This document shows positions 7,088 through 13,186 of a DNA stretch of 13,186 nt, in pieces. The DNA is from Candidatus Pelagibacterales bacterium. GTDB lineage: Bacteria; Pseudomonadota; Alphaproteobacteria; Pelagibacterales; AG-422-B15. The stretch is taken from assembly GCA_016777745.1 (NCBI GenBank), contig JADHQX010000024.1:1-13186 (forward strand). Reading direction: 5' to 3'. The position numbers and the translations under genes are program-made. The notes under the pieces were generated by a model. The model made no database searches, was not told the origin of the DNA, and saw only the letters and a program-made list of their open reading frames with translations. Position 1 is the stretch's first letter. Each line of letters starts with the position of its first letter.

Positions 7088-7104
7088 CTGTAAATCTCGA
7101 TTGG

Positions 7105-7323
7105 TTATTTATATCTAAAAGTAATTCGACCTTTTGTAAGATCATAAGGTGTTACTTGTACTAACACTTCGTCACCAGTCAGAACACGAATTCTATTTTT
7201 TCTCATTCTACCAGCAGTATGAGCTAGAACCGTATGACCATTTTCGAGTTCAACTTTAAACATTGCGTTTGGTAAGATTTCTGAAACCTTGCCTTTAAAC
7301 TCTAAAATTTCTTCTTTTGACAT
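7105..7323 (-). CDS. infA: Translation initiation factor IF-1
   Basis: At 72 residues this is exactly the usual length. It is a single S1/OB-fold domain running from [20 protein letters not shown] through [30 protein letters not shown], nearly invariant in bacteria. It binds the ribosomal A site of the 30S subunit during initiation. The start is 3 bases downstream of the hisD stop and has no Shine-Dalgarno sequence, so it is probably coupled to hisD. The hisD-infA-maf order is a known alphaproteobacterial arrangement. Confidence 0.98.
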   Translation of the reverse strand: MSKEEILEFKGKVSEILPNAMFKVELENGHTVLAHTAGRMRKNRIRVLTGDEVLVQVTPYDLTKGRITFRYK

Positions 7324-7326
7324 ATA

Positions 7327-8619
7327 TTATTTTTTTGTAAGCCTATAGTCTATTGATCTCGCATGTCCGTCAAGTCCTTCGTTGACAGCAATCTCATTAG
7401 CAGCTGGCCCGATTTGATTTAAGTTTTCTTGAGAACATTCAACAATTGAAGTTCTTTTTAAGAAATCAAAAACAGAAAGTCCAGAAGAATATTTTGCTGA
7501 CTTAGAAGTTGGCAAAACATGGCTGGGTCCGGCTATATAATCACCGACTGCTTCTGGCGTATTAGGACCTAAAAATACAGCACCTGCATTTTTGATTTTT
7601 TTAAGGTGAGACCTAGCATTACCTACCATCAACTCTAGGTGTTCAGGAGCAAATCTATTAGATACTTTAATGGCCTCATCGATACTCTCAACAATTATTA
7701 TAGCTCCATTATCATTCCAGCTCTTGAAGGCTATTTCTTTTCTTGGCAAGCTAACAAGTTGCTCCGCTACTTCTAGTTCAACATTTTCGGCAAGAGTAAT
7801 ATCGTCAGTTATAAAGATACTTTGAGCACTGACATCATGTTCAGCTTGTGAAATTAAATCAGCTGCAATGTTTCTGGCGTCTTGGTCTTTGTCAGCAATA
7901 ACTAATATTTCTGATGGGCCAGCTACCATATCTATGCCAACATCTCCATATACCATTTTTTTAGCTTCAGCTACATAAGCGTTACCTGGGCCAACTATAA
8001 CATTAACAGGAGATATAGTTTTTGTTCCATATGCAAGTGCTGCTATAGCTTGTGCACCACCTATTTTAAAAATTTTATCAACTCCAGAAATTTTTGCAGC
8101 ATATAAAACTAATGGATTTATTTTTCCACCATTTGCCGGTGTGACCATGGTAATATTTTGAACTCCTGCAACCTTTGCAGGAACTGTATTCATAATAACT
8201 GAACTTGGGTAACTTGCAGTTCCACCTGGAACATAGACTCCAGCAGATTCAATAGAATTCCAGATATACCCTAGTTCGATTCCAAGGTCATCTTTGTAAC
8301 TAAGATCTTCTGGTAACTGTTTTTGATGATATGCAGTTACTCGATCATGAGAAAGTTGTATGGCTTGCTTAAGTTCATTAGAAATATTTTCTGATGCAAA
8401 CTCAATTTCATCTTGAGATACTAGAATATTATCTAAACTTAACTTATTATTATCTAGTTTATTAGTTAGTTTTATTAATGACTCATCCCCATTTTCTTTT
8501 ACGTCACTGATAATATTTTTTACAGTCTCATTAATATCAACTGGAACGCCTCTATCGAAAGAAAGAATTTCTTCTAGTTGAATATCAAAATCTAAGTCTT
8601 TGCTGACAATTTTTTTCAT
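7327..8619 (-). CDS. hisD: Histidinol dehydrogenase
   Basis: Catalyses the last two steps of histidine synthesis, oxidising L-histidinol to L-histidine with two NAD+ in a zinc-dependent reaction. I place the start at ATG 8619, giving 430 residues. A longer frame from 8658 would overlap DUF2948 by 37 bases and add a basic extension not expected in the family. With this start the key residues fall at Gln258 and His261 (SQAEHD), the catalytic pair Glu326-His327 (APEHLEL), Asp360 (VGDYIAGPSH) and His419 (DGHARS), very close to E. coli numbering. The dinucleotide and active-site segment MVAGPSEILVIAD is intact. The start lies 2 bases after the DUF2948 stop. It is in a different operon from hisG, so the His leader at 4598-4633 would not control it. 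Confidence 0.97.
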   Translation of the reverse strand: MKKIVSKDLDFDIQLEEILSFDRGVPVDINETVKNIISDVKENGDESLIKLTNKLDNNKLSLDNILVSQDEIEFASENISNELKQAIQLSHDRVTAYHQKQLPEDLSYKDDLGIELGYIWNSIESAGVYVPGGTASYPSSVIMNTVPAKVAGVQNITMVTPANGGKINPLVLYAAKISGVDKIFKIGGAQAIAALAYGTKTISPVNVIVGPGNAYVAEAKKMVYGDVGIDMVAGPSEILVIADKDQDARNIAADLISQAEHDVSAQSIFITDDITLAENVELEVAEQLVSLPRKEIAFKSWNDNGAIIIVESIDEAIKVSNRFAPEHLELMVGNARSHLKKIKNAGAVFLGPNTPEAVGDYIAGPSHVLPTSKSAKYSSGLSVFDFLKRTSIVECSQENLNQIGPAANEIAVNEGLDGHARSIDYRLTKK

Positions 8620-8621
8620 TA

Positions 8622-9041
8622 CTAATTTTCTTTTGGCTGTTCTTTTTTTACAGACCATGGTTCACCACGATCTTCTAGCTTGCATTTCACAAGTTCTGTC
8701 TCGATTTTTATAGTGGCATCGTTTTTAAAAAGCAATTCAATTTCTAAATTTTTACTTTTATTGGTGTAATAGTTAAAATCTAGCAACTCAAGTACATTTT
8801 TTTTGTCAGCTTGATCAATATTTTTAGATGTAACAGATAAAACTTCCTCAAAAAATACAACTGCCTTAGTTCTAAGATTTACTTTATTAATAGCCTGCTC
8901 TTCCCACATAAATCGAGTAATCATAGCAACAAATGAACGAATAGAAGGTAAATACTTAACGTCACTAACCTCTATTAATCCATCTTTTAAAACAGTAGAG
9001 ATTATCTTTAATTCGTCTGTATCTATGGCATTTAATCGCAT
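8622..9041 (-). CDS. DUF2948 family protein
   Basis: A 139-residue protein recognised by the N-terminal pattern MRLNAIDTDELKIISTVLKD, then VSDVKYLPSIRSFVAMITRFMWEE, and a C-terminal ...EDRGEPWSVKKEQP. These match DUF2948, an alphaproteobacterial family of unknown function almost always found between murA and hisD. It is soluble, with no signal peptide or membrane segment. The start at 9041 is 9 bases after the murA stop. Its stop TAG is 2 bases before the hisD start. The conserved position suggests a tie to cell-wall or translation genes, but no function can be read from the sequence. Confidence 0.85.
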   Translation of the reverse strand: MRLNAIDTDELKIISTVLKDGLIEVSDVKYLPSIRSFVAMITRFMWEEQAINKVNLRTKAVVFFEEVLSVTSKNIDQADKKNVLELLDFNYYTNKSKNLEIELLFKNDATIKIETELVKCKLEDRGEPWSVKKEQPKEN

Positions 9042-9050
9042 TAATTTATA

Positions 9051-10316
9051 TTACTGTATTCTTTTTATGTTGGCACCACATGAAGCTAATTTATTTTCTA
9101 ACTTTTCATATCCTCTGTCTAAATGATAAACTCTATTTATAGTCGTCTCACCTTTTGCAATTAAGCTTGCAAGCACTAAGCTTACAGATGCTCTTAGGTC
9201 AGTGGCCATAACTTGTGCTCCTGAAAATCCTCCACAAGAATTGATTATGGCTTTAGATCCACTGATTTCTATATTTGCTCCCATTCGATTTAATTCAGGG
9301 ACATGCATAAACCTATTTTCAAATATGTTTTCTCTTATGACTGACGAACTATTAGATAAAGATAGTAGCACCATCATTTGCGCCTGTAGATCTGTTGGAA
9401 AACCAGGAAACTCTCGTGTATCTAGTTCTATACTTTTACTAATATCAGAAATATTGACTTTAAGACTATTGTCACCTTTATGCATATTGATATCTAAATT
9501 TTCAAATACGGATAGTAAATTTTCAATATGATCAAAATTAATATTTTTTAATTCTAGTTCACCCTCAGTAATTGCCCCAGCAATTATATATGTACCTACT
9601 TCAATTCGATCTGGAATTACATTGTGAGTAGCTCCATGTAATTCATCTACGCCTTGGATTAATATTTTTCTTTTGGGCTGCAGTTCAATCAGTGCACCCA
9701 TTGCTTTTAAACAATCAATTAAATCAATAATTTCAGGTTCAATTGCAATATTATTAATTTCTGTTTCACCTTTAGCTAAAGTTGCAGCCATAATAATATT
9801 TTCGGTAGCTCCAACTGAGATCATCGGTAGCTCAATTTTAGCACCTTTTAATCCAGCTTTCGCTTCACATTTTATATACCCTTGTTCTAAATTAAATTCC
9901 CCCCCAAGTTTAGCAAGTGCGTCTACATGGATATTTACTGGTCTTGCACCAATCGCACAACCTCCAGGCATAGAAACTGAAGCCTCTCTTTTTCTAGCAA
10001 GCAGTGGGCCTAAAACTAAAATACTCGCTCGCATTTTTCTTACCAAATCATATTCAGCTAAAGCTTTGTTACTCTCTTTGTACGTTAATTGTATTTGATT
10101 ATTTTCAGTCAAATTTGTCTTATCAAAATTTACCCCTAGAGAATCCAGAACGCTACCCATGGTATGAATATCTGCAAGATTGGGGGTATTGTTTAAAATG
10201 AGTGGATCGTTTGTCAATATACTTGCAGCCATTAGTGGCAATGAAGCATTTTTTGAACCACTAATTGCAATAGTTCCTTGAAGAGGTTCTTCTCCAACTA
10301 TAACTATTTTTTCCAT
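9051..10316 (-). CDS. murA: UDP-N-acetylglucosamine 1-carboxyvinyltransferase
   Basis: Transfers enolpyruvate from PEP to UDP-GlcNAc, the first committed step of peptidoglycan synthesis and the target of fosfomycin. The 421-residue protein has the usual length and two-domain inside-out barrel. Visible residues are Lys22 in ISGSKNASLP, the catalytic Cys120 in SMPGGCAIGARPVNIH, and Asp309 in FPTDLQAQ. Because Cys rather than Asp occupies position 120, the enzyme is of the fosfomycin-sensitive type by sequence. The start is 9 bases after the dcd stop, without a Shine-Dalgarno sequence. Position in the dcd-murA-DUF2948-hisD run supports a single transcript. Confidence 0.98.
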   Translation of the reverse strand: MEKIVIVGEEPLQGTIAISGSKNASLPLMAASILTNDPLILNNTPNLADIHTMGSVLDSLGVNFDKTNLTENNQIQLTYKESNKALAEYDLVRKMRASILVLGPLLARKREASVSMPGGCAIGARPVNIHVDALAKLGGEFNLEQGYIKCEAKAGLKGAKIELPMISVGATENIIMAATLAKGETEINNIAIEPEIIDLIDCLKAMGALIELQPKRKILIQGVDELHGATHNVIPDRIEVGTYIIAGAITEGELELKNINFDHIENLLSVFENLDINMHKGDNSLKVNISDISKSIELDTREFPGFPTDLQAQMMVLLSLSNSSSVIRENIFENRFMHVPELNRMGANIEISGSKAIINSCGGFSGAQVMATDLRASVSLVLASLIAKGETTINRVYHLDRGYEKLENKLASCGANIKRIQ

Positions 10317-10325
10317 TGTAATATT

Positions 10326-10880
10326 TTAAAGTTTGGGAAGCGTAACGCCTTCTTGCTTCATATACTTACCTTTTCGGTCTTTATAAGTAACTGCTGGTGG
10401 GGCCTCACCTTTGTAAAATAAAAACTGACATGCACCTTCATTAGCATAAATCTTTGCTGGTAGCGGTGTAGTATTTGAGAACTCTAAAGTTACGTGACCT
10501 TCCCACTCTGGCTCAAGTGGTGTTACATTAACAATAATTCCACAACGCGCATAAGTTGATTTACCTAAACATATAACCAATACATCTTTAGGAATCTTAA
10601 AATATTCAACGGTTCGGGCTAGTGCAAAAGAGTTTGGAGGAATAATACATTCATCTCCAGATCGGTCGACAAAACTTTTTTCATTAAAGTTTTTTGGATC
10701 AACAATTACAGAGTCTAAATTAGTAAAAACTTTAAATTCACTTGATACCCGTGCATCATATCCATATGAAGAAACTCCATAAGAAATAGTTCCATCTTTT
10801 TTTTGTCCGTCTACAAATGGCGCAATCATGTTTTCTTCACGAGCCATTTTTGTAATCCAGTTGTCAGACATTATTGTCAT
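10326..10880 (-). CDS. dcd: dCTP deaminase
   Basis: Deaminates dCTP to dUTP, feeding dTMP synthesis; trimeric dUTPase-fold enzyme. The 184-residue protein contains [13 protein letters not shown] (33-45), [10 protein letters not shown] (106-115) with the Ser and Arg of the active site at 108 and 112, and [16 protein letters not shown] (126-141) with the catalytic Glu at 133. The start at 10880 (MTIMSDNWI) is preferred over the ATG at 10871 because AAAGG (10890-10894) lies 9 bases before it, and the alphaproteobacterial family often begins this way. The ATG overlaps the stop of the small upstream frame as ATGA, implying translational coupling. Confidence 0.96.
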   Translation of the reverse strand: MTIMSDNWITKMAREENMIAPFVDGQKKDGTISYGVSSYGYDARVSSEFKVFTNLDSVIVDPKNFNEKSFVDRSGDECIIPPNSFALARTVEYFKIPKDVLVICLGKSTYARCGIIVNVTPLEPEWEGHVTLEFSNTTPLPAKIYANEGACQFLFYKGEAPPAVTYKDRKGKYMKQEGVTLPKL

Positions 10881-11002
10881 ATATTTTTACCTTTGTTATT
10901 AATTTTTTTTTGAAAAAGTTTGCGTTTCTGCAAGTTGGCTCTTAAAGCAATGGATAATTTTTCTTTTTTATCCGCTTCTAGTTTTTTATTAACCTTTTGC
11001 AC
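10877..11002 (-). CDS. 41-residue basic protein overlapping the dcd start (unrecognised family)
   Basis: A short frame read with GTG at 11002 (or TTG at 11008, 43 residues). It has no ATG. The product is very basic, with core [18 protein letters not shown] (residues 16-33) and C-terminus INNKGKNI. The stop TGA (10877-10879) overlaps the dcd ATG as ATGA, and the 5' end overlaps the previous gene by 14 bases, a typical operon arrangement. The ALR-x-NL-x-KRK core resembles short Arg/Lys-rich alphaproteobacterial proteins I remember (ALRxNLxRRKxQ). This is recall, not a search. No catalytic feature is seen; an RNA- or ribosome-binding role is only a guess. The lack of an ATG and of a clear ribosome binding site is the main weakness. 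Confidence 0.55.
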   Translation of the reverse strand: MQKVNKKLEADKKEKLSIALRANLQKRKLFQKKINNKGKNI

Positions 11003-11177
11003 GGCCAATTAAGAATTCTTTAATGTCCTCTGGGCTAAGTCCTGCTTTCTTTAGCTCTTTAACTAATTTTTCTTCTTCTTTTTTATCTGCGTTATCAGCA
11101 TGCTTAGACTCGCGTTTTTCTTGCTTCGCCATAGCTCTTTCGCCTCTTTTTGACTTATAATCGTGATGAATACCCAT
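10989..11177 (-). CDS. Small highly charged protein, function unknown
   Basis: A 62-residue protein beginning MGIHHDYKSKRGERAMAK, followed by a Lys/Glu-rich stretch likely to form a helix (about residues 19-45) and ending [17 protein letters not shown]. No signal peptide, membrane segment or known domain is recognised. The start at 11177 is chosen over a longer frame from 11216 because AGAGG (11183-11187) lies 5 bases before it, while the longer start has no ribosome binding site and would overlap the probable -10. It appears to be the first gene of the long minus-strand operon. The high charge is unlike the neighbours, but base composition is not. Confidence 0.65.
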   Translation of the reverse strand: MGIHHDYKSKRGERAMAKQEKRESKHADNADKKEEEKLVKELKKAGLSPEDIKEFLIGRAKG

Positions 11178-11205
11178 AGAAACCTCTGTATTTGAAATTT
11201 TGCCT

Positions 11206-11234
11206 ATAATATACAAAAGTTAATAGATTCTCTA
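11206..11234 (-). promoter_or_regulatory. Possible promoter of the 11177-to-6419 operon
   Basis: On the minus strand TAGAGA (11229-11234) and TATTAT (11206-11211) are separated by 17 bases, matching 4 of 6 and 5 of 6 consensus bases. The predicted start would lie about 20 bases ahead of the AGAGG/ATG at 11177. It sits in the 93-base space after DUF779, where a new transcript would be expected. Confidence 0.35.
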
Positions 11235-11270
11235 GAAATATTGTAATTTTTTTTAATTTATAGAATTTAG

Positions 11271-11618
11271 TTATACAGCGCAAACTGTAGATCTGGTCAA
11301 AAATCTTCTTCCAGTACCATTATCTAAAGAGAACATGCCACCGATACCAGAAACTGAATCTATGATGAGATCGGTATTTCGCCATCTATCATATTGATCT
11401 TTATTCATATAAAATGGAACACCACCAATTTCTCCAAGTTTTATATCCTGATCACCTAAGAAAAAATCTTTAGCTTCATAGCACATGGGTGCGCTTCCAT
11501 CACAACAACCACCCGATTGATGAAAAATTAATTCATTTCCATATTTTTGCTTGAGGTCGTTAATTAAGCTTAGAGCAGCATCAGTTGCTGATACTTCCAT
11601 TATATGTTTTTCAGTCAT
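11271..11618 (-). CDS. DUF779 family protein, partner of aldehyde dehydrogenase
   Basis: A 115-residue soluble protein with the DUF779 signature GGCCDGSAPMC (residues 36-46: Cys38, Cys39, Cys46), a middle IGGVPFYMNKDQYDRW, and a C-terminal FLTRSTVCAV with another Cys at 113. The four cysteines suggest metal binding or redox chemistry, but the function is not established. The family is widely found beside ExaC/AldB-type aldehyde dehydrogenases, as here. The start at 11618 is supported by AAGG (11624-11627) 5 bases upstream; a second ATG six codons later lacks this. It lies 60 bases downstream of the dehydrogenase, with a hairpin in between. Confidence 0.92.
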   Translation of the reverse strand: MTEKHIMEVSATDAALSLINDLKQKYGNELIFHQSGGCCDGSAPMCYEAKDFFLGDQDIKLGEIGGVPFYMNKDQYDRWRNTDLIIDSVSGIGGMFSLDNGTGRRFLTRSTVCAV

Positions 11619-11638
11619 GTTTACCTTGAAAATTTAAG

Positions 11639-11666
11639 TAGCCCCCTTGATTATTGTAGGGGGCTA
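11639..11666 (-). terminator. G+C-rich hairpin between the aldehyde dehydrogenase gene and DUF779
   Basis: A perfect 9-bp stem, TAGCCCCCT with AGGGGGCTA, around a 10-base loop, starting 12 bases after the dehydrogenase stop on the minus strand. Downstream on that strand comes CTTAAATTTT, only a weak U-rich tract, so termination is probably partial. It may protect the dehydrogenase message or lower DUF779 expression. On the plus strand TTTTAA follows, but there is no plus-strand gene to terminate. Confidence 0.55.
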
Positions 11667-11678
11667 TTTTAATAGATC

Positions 11679-13186
11679 CTAAAAGAATCCTAGTTTATTA
11701 GGATCATAGGATACTAATAAGTTTTTAGTTTGTCTGTAGTGATCAAGCATCATTTTATGATTTTCTCTTCCAATGCCTGATTGTTTGTATCCACCAAATG
11801 CAGCATGAGCAGGATAAGCATGGTAACAATTAGTCCACACTCTTCCAGCTTGAATACCTCTACCCATTCTAAAAGCTAAGTTTGCGTCTCTTGACCAAAC
11901 TCCAGCACCTAAGCCATACAAAGTATCATTAGCTATTTCTAGTGCTTCCGCTTCATCTTTAAAAGTAGTAACTGAAACTACAGGACCAAAGATTTCTTCT
12001 TGGAAAATTCGCATTTTATTATTTCCCTTAAAGACAGTTGGCTCTATGTAGTAACCATTCTCTAATCCACTATTTAACTTAGCGACATTACCACCAGCCA
12101 ACACTTCGGCACCCTCATCTTTACCAAGAGTAAGATAAGAAGCAATTTTTTCCATTTGTTCAGTTGAAGCTTGCGCACCTATCATAGTATCCATTTGTAA
12201 TGAATTGCCTTGGGTTATTGCATCAACACGCTTTAAAGCTTTTTCCATGAAAGCATCATAAATAGACTCTTGAATAAGAGCTCTACTTGGACAAGTACAT
12301 ACTTCTCCCTGATTTAATGCAAACATAGTGAAACCTTCTAAACACTTATCAAGGTAAGCGTCATCTTCGCGCATAACATCTTCAAAGAAAACATTAGGTG
12401 ATTTTCCACCTAATTCCAATGTAACTGGTATCAAGTTTTGCGAAGCATATTGCATAATCAAACGACCAGTAGTTGTCTCACCAGTAAATGCAATTTTTGC
12501 AATTCGATTAGAAGATGCAAGAGGTTTTCCAGCCTCAAGACCATAGCCACTAACTATATTTAGTACACCAGCAGGAAGTAAGTCACCTATAAGTTCCATA
12601 AGTACCATGATAGATGCTGGAGTTTGCTCAGCTGGCTTTAATACCACACAGTTACCAGCAGCTAAAGCTGGTGCCACTTTCCATGTTGCCATTAGTATTG
12701 GAAAGTTCCATGGAATAATTTGTCCAACTACTCCTAACGGTTCTTTAAAATGATACGCATAAGTATTTGCATCAATCTCTGCAATAGATCCTTCTTCTGC
12801 TCTAATACAACCAGCAAAATATCTAAAGTGATCAACTGCTAATGCCATATCAGCATTAACTGTTTCTCTAATTGGCTTTCCATTATCAATAGTTTCAGCA
12901 GTAGCTAGCAACATTAAGTTAGCTTCCATTACATCAGCAATTTTATTTAAAATATTTGCTCTTTCGGCAAGAGAGGTTTTGCCCCAAGCTGGAAAAGCTG
13001 CGTGTCCCGCATCAATAGCCGAGTTTACATCATCTGCATTTGATCTTGCCATTTCACAGATAACCTCACCTGTAATAGGTGAACAATTTTCAAAATATTG
13101 ACCAGATTTTGGTTCAACAAATGCTCCATTTATATAATTTCCATATTTTGCCTTAAATGGATAAGCAACTTCTAAGTGCTTAGTGT
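11679..13186 (-). CDS. NAD-dependent aldehyde dehydrogenase (ExaC/AldB type), 5' end missing
   Basis: Oxidises aldehydes, most likely short-chain ones such as acetaldehyde, to the acid with NAD(P)+. The frame is open through to the window edge, so the N-terminus lies outside. It visibly reads from [20 protein letters not shown], and the ATG at 13052 is internal. Counting from the first complete codon at the edge, the general-base Glu is at about 257 ([11 protein letters not shown]) and the catalytic Cys at about 296 ([13 protein letters not shown]). IIPWNFP and the FTGETTTG cofactor segment are intact. The C-terminus [10 protein letters not shown] is typical of this group. The adjacent DUF779 gene supports the ExaC/acetaldehyde assignment over betaine-aldehyde or other dehydrogenases. 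Confidence 0.96.
   Translation of the reverse strand, partial: TKHLEVAYPFKAKYGNYINGAFVEPKSGQYFENCSPITGEVICEMARSNADDVNSAIDAGHAAFPAWGKTSLAERANILNKIADVMEANLMLLATAETIDNGKPIRETVNADMALAVDHFRYFAGCIRAEEGSIAEIDANTYAYHFKEPLGVVGQIIPWNFPILMATWKVAPALAAGNCVVLKPAEQTPASIMVLMELIGDLLPAGVLNIVSGYGLEAGKPLASSNRIAKIAFTGETTTGRLIMQYASQNLIPVTLELGGKSPNVFFEDVMREDDAYLDKCLEGFTMFALNQGEVCTCPSRALIQESIYDAFMEKALKRVDAITQGNSLQMDTMIGAQASTEQMEKIASYLTLGKDEGAEVLAGGNVAKLNSGLENGYYIEPTVFKGNNKMRIFQEEIFGPVVSVTTFKDEAEALEIANDTLYGLGAGVWSRDANLAFRMGRGIQAGRVWTNCYHAYPAHAAFGGYKQSGIGRENHKMMLDHYRQTKNLLVSYDPNKLGFF

Noticed and set aside
8620..8658. Longer hisD start at 8658 adding 13 residues
   Set aside because: It would overlap DUF2948 by 37 bases, adds a basic extension, and spoils the close match of active-site numbering obtained with ATG 8619.

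Overview
The window is about 13.2 kb of AT-rich DNA (roughly one third G+C) with dense, short-spaced genes. Gene content and order point to a streamlined, probably marine, alphaproteobacterium. The clues are short-form HisG with HisZ, the murA-DUF2948-hisD-infA-maf-tRNA-Phe order, and a tRNA-His without a 5' extra G that carries U72 and A73. I cannot place it more precisely. SAR11-like or similar lineages fit the composition, but that is inference. Both window edges cut genes: groEL at the left, an aldehyde dehydrogenase at the right.

Layout. 1-534 (+) is the 3' end of groEL, closed by a strong, probably bidirectional terminator. 614-913 (-) is a small DUF3764-like protein. 1017-4498 (-) is a compact operon hisS-hisZ-hisG-DUF2805, with gaps of 1 to 7 bases. 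Its 5' leader (about 4499-4670) contains an 11-codon reading frame, MITMLHHHYHI, with four histidine codons among five consecutive codons, followed directly by an 11-bp hairpin. This looks like a histidine-sensing leader peptide and is the main discovery candidate. 4764-5951 (+) is an MFS transporter, divergent from hisS. tRNA-His (-), a DUF2061 membrane protein (+) and tRNA-Phe (-) follow, with very small convergent gaps.

6419-11177 (-) reads as one long operon: small charged protein, a 41-codon basic protein, dcd, murA, DUF2948, hisD, infA, maf, tRNA-Phe. The 41-codon frame (10877-11002) overlaps dcd by ATGA. 11271-13186 (-) holds an aldehyde dehydrogenase of the ExaC/AldB type and its usual partner, DUF779, separated by a G+C-rich hairpin.

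Functionally, the window brings together the first step of histidine synthesis (HisG plus HisZ), the last step (HisD), histidine charging (HisRS) and the tRNA-His substrate. The leader peptide would tie charged tRNA-His level to expression of hisS, hisZ and hisG. The other genes cover protein folding, translation initiation, peptidoglycan precursor synthesis, dNTP metabolism and nucleotide-pool cleaning, and aldehyde oxidation. I see no insertion sequences, CRISPR arrays, phage genes or defence genes.
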